Origin: Agelaius tricolor
Lineage: Eukaryota > Chordata > Aves > Passeriformes > Icteridae
Reading direction: 5' to 3'
Length of the DNA stretch: 64,000 nucleotides
Assembly (NCBI GenBank): GCA_023055355.1
Contig: JALJCS010000010.1
Span: 24,443,001-24,507,000 of the forward strand
Part shown: in pieces, positions 1-12,550 of the stretch
Layout of the letters: each line of letters starts with the position of its first letter
Position numbering within the stretch: the stretch's first letter is position 1
The notes under the pieces: generated by a model
Seen by the model: the letters and a program-made list of their open reading frames with translations, nothing else
Database searches by the model: none
Told to the model about the DNA's origin: nothing
Made by a program: the position numbers and the translations under genes

Positions 1-1080
1 GCTCTGAATGTCTTCTAAAGGACTCTCTCTTTCCTTTTCTCCATTCACTGTACAGAAAGAGTACAGATGAAGACAACCTTCACAAATGTCCCCTCTCTCC
101 CCTGCCACTATCCCTTTTCTGTTCCTCTTTGGGAAGGACCCCGGAGTGCTCTGCCCATACAAACATCCTCTCTGCCAGGCTTTGACAGACAGACATTTTT
201 TGACTCAGGACTATGAGGAACAGCTTTCCTTACACCTGTGGAGTGAATCATGCAGAAGAAGAGCACACATTTCACAGCTGGATGTTGGCCAAAGCACCAA
301 GATCTGTGTTCCAGAGTGGTGGTATTGGTTAAAATAGATCAAATGAAATGAGGACAGCAGCAGGGAAGGAAGCAAAACTCTGGACAAAGCTGAGCTAATT
401 TTCTTCATGACTTTGTGTCCCCCAGTGTGTCTTCCACTTGGAAAATTCCATGGGCCATGAGGTGTAACTGGCTGTGACAAAAACAAAACAAAGAAGTGAT
501 GCTTATGAGGGTGTAAGAGAGATCTGTTTTTGAAGAATTTTGGTCTGTAAAGCTTCACATAAAGGACTTCTGGAACAAAGGCACCACTTTTAGCTTTGTT
601 ACCTTTTTTGCCCACTACTCTTTTGACCAGCTGAGCAAGCAGCCATGGCCTGGGAAGGTGCTGTGACCAGAGAGCCTCAGCCACCTGCTGCTCCATGGGA
701 ATGGCCGTGGCAGGGACAGAAGCCGAGGAACGCAGCTGGGAAGGATTTGCAGCAGGCTTGGAAAGGCACTGCAGCCCCAGGCCTGGAGTCTGTAGGTGGG
801 CTGCCCCACCCTTTGGCAGCACCAGCATCCTGCCCTTGGCTGAGAGCTCAGAGCAAAGGAACTCCCAGGCTCTGCGGCTCAGCCAAGCTGCAAGAAGCAA
901 ACGTGCTTCTGCCTTTTTGCCACTGTTACTGTACAGCACCAACCTGGAAATCTCCAGGTGGCTTCACTGGGCCCCTTCCCAGCTGGCAAAGCAGCCTCCT
1001 GAGAAGGCACCTGCCTGCTGCACTTACCCATCTGATTGGCATCTGAGCAAAGTGTCTCCACGGACTCAAAACTGATGTAT
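1..1080. other. Non-coding stretch, no gene recognised
   Basis: Unique-looking sequence with no repeat family I recognise. A minus-strand frame of 243 codons (211-942) is open and overlaps several shorter plus-strand frames. Its translation shows no domain, signal peptide or familiar motif and is rich in Leu, Ser and His, as chance frames in GC-moderate DNA often are. I treat it as fortuitous. Confidence 0.5.
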
Positions 1081-1120
1081 TCTTTTTTCTTCTTTCTTTC
1101 TTTTTTTTTTTTTTTTTTTT
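1081..1120. repeat. Poly-T / pyrimidine tract
   Basis: A T/C-rich run ends in 20 consecutive T (1101-1120). It is not attached to any recognisable retroelement, and avian CR1 does not carry a poly(A) tail, so it is best called a simple homopolymer. Confidence 0.9.
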
Positions 1121-3190
1121 GAGCAAAATGTCTTGATGCGAATCATTTAACCTCTGTGTCACTCATCAATAATGACGATAAGTGAAATTCGATGAAATGC
1201 ACAGAGGATTAAACATCACTCCAGGCACACTGAAAGAGGGCTGTGTATCTGGGAGATCTGAGGGAGGGGTGAGAAAATGGGCTTTGCTCTGCAGCCCAAA
1301 AGGCTGAACCCCCTGTGGCAGCAGCACCAGCTGTGGGGAGGGCTCCTCGTGGTGATCCCAATCACATCCTGCAGGCCAGTGAATCTGCCCTGCTAGCAGC
1401 CATCCAGGAACCAAACAGGTCTCACCTCGCTTGAGGACCTCTCAGGAAATGATAGCTTGTCTTAGCAATGTCAGGAGATTTGTCAGAGAATGTGAAGGAT
1501 GTTTTCAGGGAATAGAAACTGGGGCTGAGCCAGGTGAAGGTTTCTACTTAATTGGAAAAAAGAAAATAGATCCCAGCATTTCCATCATTAACTGGAAATA
1601 AGTGGGAGCATTTTGAACAAATCAGCAGTGGTCTATTGTTGAAAGCACCAATGACACCAGTGTGTTTGAAAACCTTTTCTTAGAGATGAGAGACAGATTT
1701 GTGGTCATTGAACACTTCCAAAAAACGGTCTGTATTTGCCCAAATTATGAGGGAAATTTAAAACCTGAACCCATTCAAATGCTTTCCCAAAATTTAACAT
1801 CTACTAATAATACATCAACAACTTTATCCTAAAACCCTCAAATCTAAACCTTGAATTTACAAGAGCATTGGGCTGAGACATGACTTCTTAAATAGTCTTG
1901 AAAAAAAGCAACATCAAAAAGATTTTCAACTAAACTACTATCTGCACATTTCTTCAATAATGTTTTAACTGTCATTTATGGGTTTTTTAAAAAAAGGAAG
2001 ATTTATTATGCAGAGACATGGGCTGGTTTAATCACAGGTGAATCAGTACCAGAAAAAGTTAAAGTCTCTAAGGAGCTCACATGGAGTTGTTTTCCACTCC
2101 TGATCATTCTACAGAGTTGTTTCACTTGCAGGAAGTTGGGATTGAGATCTGACAAAAGAAAAAGGTGTAAAATAATGTAAGTGGCTGAGGGCCTTTTAGA
2201 TTAGCATCATCCCTCCTTTTAACAGGAAAAACCACATTTTTAGTGGTGTTCAAAATTATTCCAGATAACACACATAATACAGTATTGTGTTACAATTAGA
2301 TTAGCTGAGGTAAAACCTCTTTCCCAGCCCTTATTTAAGTGCTGACAAAGTCCTTCAGTCAGAGCACTGGCCCACAGATGTTCCAACAGATTCAGAAATT
2401 GCTTTTTGTGAGCACAACTGGTGAACAAAAAGGGTATTTTCTCCCTTCAGAATAAAATCCAATGATAGACAGGATGAGGTTTATTATTTTAAGATATTTC
2501 CAATGCCTTTAGTACTACTGAAAAAAAAAAAAAAGACATTTTTTGAATAAAAATAGCAAGAGACCCATCGGGGTATTGCAATTGTAAACTAGATATTGTG
2601 TACATGCTTCAGTGTTCTCTATTACAGTAAATGAAAACTACTCAAATTAGGGGAAAAAACGTCCTCTAATGACCTGGGTTTTTTGGTCATTTGCTTTTTC
2701 TTAAGACAACAAATTTTGAGCCTACCATTTCTCACAGAGCAACAGCACTCATGGGCAAAACTAGCTCAAACTCTGTCTCACAGAGCAACCTGCTGCCTCC
2801 TTTAAGAGTGAGCTGATTTTTTGAGTTTTTCCACAATATCTTGGAGTTCCTGGCTTGGGGTTGGGTGTTTGGGTGGTTTTTTTTTTTTAATTTATAAACT
2901 TGCATATATTACTTTTCTCTCAGGGGAAACTCCCCCTTTACAAAGAAAATAGCCTTTGCCCAAGCTGCAATCAGCAATGGGAAAAGAACAAACCAGCTTA
3001 GTTTAGGGCCAGGGCCCAAACAATGCCAGTCACAGGTGTGTGCCTTCAATGGAGAAGTCAGAGCTTTCCTTCCACCTCTCCAACTGCAGGAATCCAGCTC
3101 AGAACACAAAATTCCTGTGAAGAATGTGGCACCTGTTGAGAAAAGTCTTTTTCACTGGAAGTTGTAATGAGAGACACAACCATAAGCATT
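1121..3190. other. AT-rich non-coding stretch
   Basis: No open frame longer than about 82 codons and no recognised repeat apart from an A14 run at 2521-2534. The block around 1130-1210 is AT-rich with several ATTA/TAAT cores. I see nothing assignable. Confidence 0.5.
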
Positions 3191-3421
3191 ACAGAATCAC
3201 AGAATCATTGAGGTTGGAAAGGACCTCAAAGATCGTAAAGTCCAACCATAACACACAACCAAATCCATCCCCTAACCATGTCCCAAAACACCACACCTAT
3301 ATTTTTTTAACACTTCCAGGGATGGTGATTCCACCACTCCCCTGGGAAGCCTATTCCAATGCTTTACAACACTTTCAGTGAAGACATTTTTCCTAATGTC
3401 CTATCTAAATTCTAACCTATT
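3191..3421 (-). mobile_element. CR1 LINE, 5'-truncated 3' end
   Basis: Read on the minus strand, this ends in ATTCTGTG octamers followed by a partial copy, the terminal repeat that defines avian CR1. The plus strand shows the usual CR1 3'-UTR signature: 'gaggttggaaaggacctcaaagatc', then a 'ccaaccat' segment, 'cttccagggatgg' and 'cctaatgtcctatctaaa'. Only about 230 bp remain of an element that is about 4.5 kb when full length. This is the normal outcome of incomplete target-primed reverse transcription. It codes for nothing. Confidence 0.93.
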
Positions 3422-6170
3422 CCCATGAAATGCAGCAGAAAGCAGACAAAGAAGCAGGGGTAGGTCTGAGCTTAGTGACAGAAATAAGAAGGACCACGAA
3501 GATGCACAGCACAAGGTGTGGCACCAGCCACCTGCAGCCCCCACAGTGTGCTCAAGGTGACATTAAAGGACAGCTCAGCCTGTGCTCCATGTGTAGGAAG
3601 CAGGAGATGGAGCAAGTCAGGCTATAGCCCAGTCACATGGGACATTTAAAGGACCACTGGAATGTATTGGAGGCACAATGACTTTGGGTAGGTTTTTTTG
3701 GCAGCCACAGGAGATTGGTTTTTTGTTTTGCAATGTACTGGATGAGACAATGTGGGTACCATCAAGGCTTCATCTCATTTAAAAGTTTATTTTAATGAAG
3801 TCACAATAAGGCCTCCAGCTGGAAAGGTTATTTATTAACCTCTTATTTACAAATTGAGCCCTGATTTGAAAATTAAGGCATAGTAATTTAATATTAACCC
3901 ACATGTCAGAAAATAATGAGACAAACTACAGGGAAAATTGCATTCCATATTGCAAAAGACCCATTTTATTTATAATGACCAGGATTACAAGTTGTGCCAA
4001 CATTGATGGATCATACTTTAAAAATCTTGATAGCTCATTCATTTCTATAATTATATTTATTACAAATTAAATAAGTTGCGGACACCCTTGATATACAAAG
4101 AGACAAAATTAATTTGTGAATCAGTATTAATCTGTCATCAAACTAAATGAACTCCCTTTCTGGCAGTCTACTGAATATAATGTACTGTACAGACTTTACT
4201 CAGGACATGGGAGCAGTGAACTGCAAGTCCAAGCTGTGGAAGGAACACCTCTTCAGTTGGATGTATGTGATTGCTCAGTATGGCTTTTAAGTCAAGAGAT
4301 TAGACCACTATAGAAAACTTGTCTGACCAACTTCTAGAAAGCAAAACAAAGTCTGATGATTCCAAACACATCTGTTCTTTGCCTCCTCTCAGGTCAATAG
4401 TGAGAAGCAAGGTGCTTCAGCACTTCTCCTCTACCTACATCACACTGGAAGCTGAAAGGCTGGTACATTCCTGCTTCCCTTCCTGACCAGACAGGTCCTG
4501 AGGCCCTGGGGCAAACCCCTGCCCTGTGGCAGCAGTGGGATATTTGTGCTGGATGCCAGCCTGAGCATCACAGGAGACGCTCACTCCCCTTGGCCAAGGG
4601 AGAAGGGGATGCTCAGATGCTCCTGGATGAGATTACAGACCTTAATGCTCAACAACTGCCACTGTGCTTAGCCAAAACCTGTGCCCATCTGCTCAGGGGT
4701 TTTGTGACTGCAGACAAGGAGTTCTGCCAGCTTCAGGAGAACTCAGGCTTTCCTCCAAAGTATAAATTTGGAGAGGAAAAAGGGAAGAAAAAAGGACAAA
4801 GAGTCAATGGTGCAGGTTAGGGCACACAGTCCCAGTGGACACAAGCAGAGATGGGTTGTGGCTGCATGCCCCCTTGCCTGCATCATTCCTACCCCAGCAT
4901 CATCCAGACTCAGTGCTCACAAACCAATGCTTGGGCCATTCCTCTTCTAAATAGGACATGACTCATCCTGAGGCAGTGGAAGTGTTGCATGTGGAGGAGG
5001 AAATCATCCCTGTGTTTACAGACTTATTATTTTTAAATTTCCACTGTATTATCCCACCCCCCTTCCTCTTGAGTTAATCATCATCAACACCCTTGAGTTC
5101 ATCATCTCAGAGGCAAATGTTCAACTCTAGTGGGTTGGATCCCATCTAAAACTGGCCAAAACAACTGAATTCCCCTGCCATAATATGCTGATCTCTCCAT
5201 GTCATTTAGCAGCTAGGATCAACTAATAAAGTGCAAGATGTAGAAATGTCATTCAGAGTTACCTACCCGTAACTAAATAACTTTGTAATGAATGAAAGGC
5301 CATTTCGAGCTGCTGCCTTAAAGACTAACTCCATCTCCATAAAGAAAGAAATATGACTCAAGCAGAGACAGCCTGCATGTGGCACTAACAAACCCTCTTT
5401 GTTTCTGTAGGAAAGACTGACACCAAGTGAGTTGAGTGCTTGCATCATCTTCACCTTATTTTCCTTAAAAACTGATGACTCCACCTCAAAATATTCCTGC
5501 AACTTTAGGGCTGCTTCCAGGGAGCAGGTGGGCCCCTTCACTATGGAATAGAGAGCTCTATAAGTGTTTCTGAGCTCAAAAAATTTTCTTAGGTTAACTT
5601 GAGCTAGAGAACAAGAACAGTACTGTTTTAGTAATATAACAATAATTAATTCTGTCTGTTCATAGAGGAAAAACACAGTGTTGCCAGAAGAAATGATTTA
5701 TACATCTTTATATGACAGTGGTTTTCCACTCACCTTTTTTTGGAGCATTTCCTTCAAAAGACATTAAGCCCATACATTACTATTTAAGAGCTTAATTCAA
5801 CCCAGGCAATAATGACCCATAAATATTCATGATTTTGTTTAACATTAAAATAACATCTGTTTCAAAACATCTGCAATCTGTTTTCAATGCTTGGGTAACA
5901 TTTAAATTAACTGTAACTAATACAATAAACCACTATTAGGGATAATGATAATGAAGGATGCCCTATTAAGAGACAGGAACAACATGGAACTGAATGAAAA
6001 ACAAAACAGGGGGTGGAGGGAATGAACCCAATGGTCAGGTACCAAAGCTCCTTGGAACTTAAATCCACCATTATGGGAGAGTTTGCTGTGTGCAGGGCTA
6101 TTGTTTAACCATCTCAGCTGCTGGGTCTCCACTCTGCTTGCTCATGTTCAAATTTCCACTGCTAGAGCAG
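3422..6170. other. Non-coding stretch, no gene recognised
   Basis: AT-rich unique sequence with short frames only, except for the minus-strand frame at 5263-5676, listed separately. No interspersed repeat recognised. Confidence 0.45.
5263..5676 (-). other. Open frame with splice-like ends, weak exon candidate
   Basis: An open minus-strand frame of 137 codons contains a possible internal exon at about 5603-5267. A pyrimidine-rich stretch ending in CTAG precedes it (AG at 5605-5604), and a GTAGGT donor-like hexamer follows (GT at 5266-5265). The translation is moderately charged in the middle (Lys/Glu-rich around residues 60-85), but I recognise no family, signal peptide or domain. It could equally be a lncRNA exon or a chance frame. 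In AT-rich DNA, one frame of this length in 64 kb is not surprising. Confidence 0.12.
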
Positions 6171-6720
6171 TAATTTATGGTGGAAGCAGTGTGGCTACGT
6201 GTAAGGCCGGGCTGGAAGGGAGAGTCACTCTCTCCAGCTGAGGGGGCCCACAGAGTGTTTCTGAGCTGGGGAAGCAGCTCACAGTGTGCCCAGGGCTCTC
6301 CCAGCCATTTGTGCTTCTCCAGCCTGCTGACTCCCACCCCCAGTGCCGTGTCCCTGTCCCAGCGAGCTCCGAGGGCCGGTGACCGCGCTCGTGGCTGTGC
6401 CGTGCCCCAGGCCATGGGTTAACCAAAATTACCAACTTCCCCCCAAAAGGGCCATTGTTTTCTGCTGTGATTTCTCCCTGTGGCCAAGGCAGATGACGTC
6501 ACTGCACATCTGTATATGGTACAAGGGTGCAGGTGAAGGTCGGGCGTGTGACGTGCAGGGGAGGGCGGAAGGTTCCCATTCCCATCCTCTGACACTTGGC
6601 ACTCACCTCCCTGAGACCCACATGGACCTCGCACCCACAGCCCCTGGCTGGAAAGTTTTACTTTCATGGAAAGCCTCGGTGGGTCACCAGTCATAAATTA
6701 AAAATTATATTTAAGGGGTT
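6171..6720. promoter_or_regulatory. GC-richer patch, possible regulatory element
   Basis: Local GC and CpG rise relative to the neighbours, most clearly at 6340-6420 and 6530-6570. A perfect CRE palindrome lies in the middle, with a TATATGG sequence about 20 bp downstream. Overlapping open frames on both strands (up to 117 codons) have no recognisable products. The call is inference from composition and motif only. Confidence 0.25.
6494..6501. promoter_or_regulatory. Consensus CRE palindrome TGACGTCA
   Basis: An exact 8-bp match to the cAMP response element bound by CREB/ATF dimers. The CpG-containing full palindrome is uncommon in vertebrate DNA. A TATATGG sequence begins about 20 bp to the right (6513). 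Whether it is used is unknown. Confidence 0.4.
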
Positions 6721-7239
6721 TTGTGGCTTGTTTAGTTTTTTTAAGCCAGCCCTTCTTCTTTACTTCTCCCACACCCTGACAAAAATCCAGGAGGCGTTTC
6801 TAATCTCCTGGACATAGTGCAAAAGGCAAAGGAATATAGCAGCTGGTTTTGCTCTTATCTGATGATTTCTTTAGAAATAAATTCTATGTTAAAACACATT
6901 TTTTCAATCAAAACAAAGCCAGGACTTGCCACACATCTGTACAACCTTGATGCAATAAGAGCAACTGTTTACATTGTCAGAGGGACATATTTTTACACCA
7001 AAATGCCCAGGCAATCTGAAGAGACCATTGCATAGGTACAAAGAGCTCCAGAAAAGCCCTGGAGGCTGTTCATCCTCTCTGGCCTGAGCACTGCACCCCT
7101 GGCACACACCCTGCATGCTGGCTGTGCTCCCAGCCCCTGGCACCAGCTGGACCAGGTCCTGGCTGGCCACCACGGAGCCGTGCCTCTGTGCCTTTCCAGC
7201 AGTGGCAGCAGCCCGTGGAAAGCAGAGCATAAATCCAAA
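6721..7239. other. Non-coding stretch, no gene recognised
   Basis: Unique sequence. A short GC-richer, Pro/Ala/Cys-coding-like patch at 7040-7230 gives overlapping frames on the minus strand without recognisable domains. No repeat seen. Confidence 0.45.
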
Positions 7240-7500
7240 CCATTTAAAGTGTGATTAAGACTTCCCCTGATTACTGCTCTGCATGATATTGAATGCTTCG
7301 GCTGTTGGTGATTTATTGAAGTAATATATAATATGCTGCATTCAGTTAACAGTCCCCATCAAGCACAATCTAGCTGAATAAAAAAAAAAAAAAAAGAGTC
7401 AGAGAGTGAGAGAGTGTGCTTTAAGAGGAAATCTCCCTGGATTTAAAGGAAATTGAAATATGCGCATGGTAATCTGTGTCCAAAGCTTTTAGTGCTTTAA
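7240..7500. promoter_or_regulatory. AT-rich block, candidate conserved non-coding element
   Basis: A compositionally balanced, repeat-free AT-rich block with several homeodomain-type cores (GTGATTAAG, TGATTACTG) and a long stretch without CpG. It is interrupted by an A17 run at 7380-7396. It resembles vertebrate conserved non-coding sequence in texture, but this cannot be tested without alignment. Confidence 0.2.
7380..7396. repeat. A17 homopolymer
   Basis: Seventeen consecutive A followed by a short GAGA-type stretch. No retroelement body precedes it. Confidence 0.9.
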
Positions 7501-9330
7501 AAAGTGCCAGTTGCTAATACCACTGGCTAAAATCAGCATTTCTTCAATCACTAATGGTCCCAGTGCCATCCTCACCCTCACTCCTTCCCTCCACCACCAC
7601 CAGCTGGCTCCTTCACATGCACTGCTTTTGCTTTTTGGGGTTTTTTTCAGTTTTATTCCAGAGTGAAGTTTCAGGTTCTTCAGCAAAGAAAAGGAAAGCT
7701 GTGCCACAGTGTTTTTTGTATCATCACCACCACCAAGTCAGGGAAAATAAGGTAAAACTTGAGGTAACTGTAGTCTGTAGTCTGAAAGGAAATAAACAGG
7801 CTGTCATTAAAAGGGGGAAAAAAAAGGAAAAAAATAGTAGTATAAGCACTCAGTATAGTTACAGTGCTTTAAATACTTCAGCTTTAATAGCAGAAGTAGC
7901 TATTAGTTATGCAGGGAAGAGGTTTATTTATTTTCATATATGGTACTTAATGTATTACTGCTCCTTTAGGATCTAATTCAATGAGATACCTCCACAGTAG
8001 GCTAATTTTAAGGTGTCATCTTCAATTAACACTGATCTCAAACATAAGCCTTCCAAAATAAGGTGGCTGACTTAGAAATTATGAGATTATTTTTAAAAAG
8101 GGTTTTATTTGACATTTTCTTTTGAGGATCCATGCCTCCAAGTTGTTGTGTGCTTTGTTTTTTCCCCCCATGAAGGCACAAACTTTGGAAATTTCTTTTT
8201 ATAACCAGCAAGAATGAAAGCAGATACTCTCACAAAAGCACTCTTGCTCTGCAGCCTCAGGCTTTCACAAAACCCAGATGTAATTCCCAGAAATCATAGG
8301 CTTTTCAGTGCACTACTCAAACTTCAGAAAAAAAAACCCAAAAACTGGCATCTGAAAACACACCAGGAGTTGGGTTTGGTTTCCCTTCTTCAGTTTCTAA
8401 AACTGATTAAAAAGGCCCAGTACCAACCCTGGTACTGATGATAAGGACTTTGCTTCAGCTCTGGCATTCTTCACAAAAGTTGCGGAGTTGTTTTTGTGCA
8501 CTGCAGCAGAGAGCTGACTTACAGCCAGTGTGTGATGGACATCAGCACCCATGTGCATTCCCTTCTCAGAGAATTAATGGTTCAGGTGACAAGGGAACAT
8601 TCTTGGCATTGCCCTGGCTTGACTGGCAAAGAGTGAGACTTCAGCTCATGTCTTTAGCTGTTCTTCATTCTGGATGCCAGAGAGACATCTTCCATGGTGA
8701 CTGCAGGAGACACAGTCACTGGAACAGGGCTCCTTCCCTCTTGTTAGCTGAGAACTCAAACACACAGAGGTTGGCTGTTGGGCTCTAACATCTCTAAAGT
8801 ACACACTGACAAACAATTCTTTTTTATTCCTGCAGTTAATGTGGGTGCATTTTGATGGGAGGAGCAAAAGTGCAGCCCTGACCTGAGGGCAGGCACATGC
8901 CAACTGTTGAGCTCTTGCTTCAAGGCCCCAGAGCCCTAGAGCTTCTCTGGAAAATGTCTGCAAGAATATTTTAGCTTGGGCATCATATTTTCCCTTAATC
9001 TCATTTTAACCAATGTCATCATCATTTTAGCTTGAAACTTTCCAAATTTAACTCAGCCCAAGGCACGGACTGTTGAAAGCCTGGCAAAGTTGTAGACTCC
9101 TGGGTCTTCCAACGGGAAGACTCAAGGCAGCCTTGCAGAGAGGTGGAGGTCCCAGCTCTGCTGATGAGCTGAAACATCATGTGGCCCCTGAAACCCAGAA
9201 AAGTATCATCAGCCCAGAGCCTGGGCATTACAAACCTCAAAAATGCAGTAGCAAAAATTTTGCTATTTCTCAGCCCAATAAAGCAAAAAAAATGCATATG
9301 CAATAAATAGCCTTTTTTTGTTGGTTTTTT
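7501..9330. other. Non-coding stretch, no gene recognised
   Basis: Frames up to 140 codons (7554-7976, plus) are rich in His, Ser and Lys and have no identifiable domain. No interspersed repeat recognised. Confidence 0.45.
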
Positions 9331-9625
9331 TCATAGTTTGATTATCCGTCATGATAAGACATTACTTAAAGCAGTGGTGACACTGTCTAATCATTCTTGT
9401 GAAATATAGACTTCTCTCTCCACTTCAGACAGAGCAGACATTAATACACATTTATGCAAAGCAGAGCTGGAGCTGTCAGGGGCTAATCTTTACAAGTATG
9501 ATAAATGATGTTTATTTTCAGTGATGGAACGAAACACCCGGGCTGACAATAATTGTAATAAAAAGGACAGATCAACTTCTATAAAGTGATTGAATTACCA
9601 GTCTATTGCATTAATGCCTGATCCT
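9331..9625. promoter_or_regulatory. AT-rich block, candidate enhancer-like element
   Basis: Repeat-free AT-rich sequence with clustered transcription-factor-like words: an octamer-type half site ATGCAAA (9454-9460), an inverted SOX-type pair ACAAT-A-ATTGT (9546-9556), and several TAAT/ATTA cores. The density of such words and the absence of repeats suggest a developmental enhancer or other conserved element. This is inference; no conservation data are available here. Confidence 0.22.
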
Positions 9626-12270
9626 GGCTCTGTCATAAACCTGCTTTAGGTTACCAACGACTGCACATTAGGGAACATCCACCTTCAAACCAACACCCTG
9701 CCCTTGACCTGGGGCAATGCAGGAGAGCCACTGCTGGGTGCGGGGTTTGGCCATCCTTACTTAACACCTGTCTGCAGTAAAGTAATTTTACTTCCTCTTA
9801 GGCCAAAAAAGCAGCAACCTGTGTCTCTTAAGCCTTGCAAAAGAGTTTCAAAAGCTCAGAGCTGCACACGCCTCCTCCACACACACACACTGCCTGAGTG
9901 CCCACATGCAGGGATGCCAGTACGGAAATCAGTGCCTGCAGTGCAGGTCAGATTCACCAGCATCCACAGGGAACAACATACTGACTGTGGACCACCAGAG
10001 TCCCCTTGGAGCAAAGAAATGGAAAGAGGTCAACCTTCCCCACCTTCCTGGGCACATGGATGCTACCACTAGATTTTCTGTGATTGCCCTGAAGGAAAAA
10101 TAAAAGGAGCTTGAAGTCCTCTCATCCATGGGATGACCAAAACCTCTCATGAATAACTGGATCAATTAATTGCTTTGTAATTAACTCCATCATAGGAAGT
10201 AAAACCAGCTTCAGTTTATAGAATGGGACAGATGCTGTAGGAAAAAGAAGAAAAGAGACAAATAGAATAACAATGTACAGTTACACCTGTGTATGTTCAT
10301 AAAACATTCATGCATATACTGCCTGGATTTCCCTCCAGCTAGGATTTCTGAAATAAGACTAAAAACTGAATAGGAAAGGTGAAATTTGGGTTTGTCAACA
10401 ATCCCTTACAAAACAATATTCTGGAAACATGTCCTTTCAGGTCAACTGAAACATTTGTTTGTATTTTTGGATTTTTTCTTTTCCATTCCATTATGCTTAT
10501 ATTTAATGTACATTTCATATTTTGAGGATTCCATGTTTCTATTCCAGTCCAGATTTGGATAGTATTATTCTGTTTCGTAATTCATTTTGCATTATTTCAT
10601 GTAGGATTTTGTACTCTGGTATACATTAATGCACAGTGGTGCCAAAGAGAAGGCATTTGAGACTGAAAACTTGAAATGTGCCATTCTGACAGCTGACTGC
10701 TCTGAATTTATTGAAATGAGTTATTCTGGGGTTTTTTTCCCCTAAACTTAAGTTTGTCCAAATTGACACGCTCCCATGGGGATGGCTCAACTGCAGCAGA
10801 GCAGCATTTTCTGACAGCAGACACTAAGCAGGAAATTTCCAACCTTTCTCAGCTGTGTGTATTTGTCGGGGTATGAGTGTGTGTGCTGAGCCCCAGGGCA
10901 GGAGCCCTCTGGGGCTGGGAGCTGCAGAGCACACTGGGCAGCCAGAGCAGGATCACAGCCCAGGTGATGTTTCCAACAGCCCTGGCTCCCACCCAGCTGG
11001 TGCTGGAAGGGTGGTGATACTCCTGAAAGTCCCAACAAAGAGAGTTATGATTTTGAAACAATATTTAAAAAAAAAAAAAGTAAATATTGCTGATCTAGAC
11101 TTTGCTGACTTTATTGAAGACCATTTCCTGGATGAATTTTTTAATGAAATAAATTTAATTTCAGCTGAATCTGTTCCTAGCATTGCTATCACAAGGTTTC
11201 AGCCTCTGTGGATGTACCTGCAGTCAGGAATGTGACAGTCCAAGGTGCAGTGTGGTTTCTGTGTGCAGGCCTGGGAACACGTGGGAAGCCAATTTGTGTG
11301 GCAGGTTCCTGGGAGGGTCCTTCAGCCACGGGGACAGGGGAGCAAGGTGGGAGCTGGGCTTGCCCATTCAGCTGCTGCCACGCAGGGGGCTCGAGGCTGG
11401 AGACAACTCTGATCCATGGATCAGGACAGCACCCACATGGGTGCAGATATTCCCTGTCCTGCACTGCAAAGGGCACTCAAAGCTGATACTGAGTATCAGT
11501 GCCTTTTTCTCTTCCCATTTCCCACTCTGAGATTTTCTAAATACTCCACTATCTTAACAATTAAAAGGGGGTTATGCGCATTGGATGTGCATCTCATAAA
11601 GAGGGCTGGAACCTCTAAATTACATCATACCTCAATTTTACATGTCACATAACACTATACATTCTAGTGGGTGAACTATTGTCAGAGTGGAAGTCAACCT
11701 CATTGGCAGCTAAAGATTTTTTTTCCCCAGACAGCAGTAAGAAAAGATTCAACACAAAGTCCTGACCATTCAGCACTGCCTGTGTCTACACTTTGATGTC
11801 AGAAATGCTTGAGGGCTGAGTCAGAACAGCCTTAGCTGCTTCTGTCATGTCCCACACATCAAAAAGACATGTAGGGGTTTGTTGCCCCATCATCCAATAA
11901 TGTCAGCAAGACACTGGCATCTCAAAGTATTGCTGACACCAAATGTGCTGGAACTCATGAACCAGCTATGCAAAGTGCACATTTTAGCTAAAAGACAGAA
12001 AAAAAGCATTTATTTTTAAAGTCATGTGTTTGATATTTTCCTCTATCTGGCCTTAGCTCAGTATTTCTGAGTGCACTGCAGAGAGCAGAGACAGACAAGG
12101 GGGCAGGAGCAGCCAGGGTAGCGCTCCCACAGCTTTGCCCAAAACAGCCCGACCCACTCTCATTCCAAAAGTTACTGGTACAAGCAGACTTGGGTGAGTT
12201 TTGCCTGGGAAAAGGAGGAAGGTCTTGCATAAACTGCTCCCCCAGCAGTGATGCAACAGCCCTGGAAAAG
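9626..12270. other. Non-coding stretch, no gene recognised
   Basis: Several overlapping frames of 65-126 codons, none with a recognisable product. The segment 10440-10740 is AT-rich. An A13 run lies near 11067-11079. A GC-richer patch at 11220-11480 produces open frames on both strands, which argues against real coding. Confidence 0.45.
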
Positions 12271-12550
12271 AGAATCATAGAATCATAGAATATGCTGAGT
12301 TAGATGGGATCATTGAGTCCAACTCCTGGCCCTGCCTAAGGCATCCCAAGAATTCCACCATGTGCCTGAGAGCATTGCCCAAGCACTCATTGAACTCAGA
12401 CAGGCTTGGTGCTGTGGCAACTTCCTTGGGGAGCCAATTCCAGCACTCAAACACCCTCTGAGTAAAGAACCTTTTCCCAAATATCCAACCTAAACCTCCC
12501 CTGACTCACCTTCCTGCCATTCCCTTGAGTCCTGTGCTTGATCAGGCCAT
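12271..12550 (-). mobile_element. CR1 LINE, 5'-truncated 3' end
   Basis: On the minus strand the element ends with two perfect ATTCTATG octamers plus a partial third copy, the diagnostic CR1 terminus. Inward it shows the CR1 3'-UTR pattern, including 'gggatcattgagtccaact', 'ggcaacttccttggggagcc' and 'ttcccaaatatccaacctaaacc'. The outer boundary near 12550 is approximate because similarity fades. The frame at 12447-12773 on the minus strand crosses this element and is not a gene. Confidence 0.95.

Noticed and set aside
211..942. Minus-strand 243-codon open frame
   Set aside because: No recognisable domain, no clear splice or promoter context, and overlapping open frames on the other strand. 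Treated as chance.
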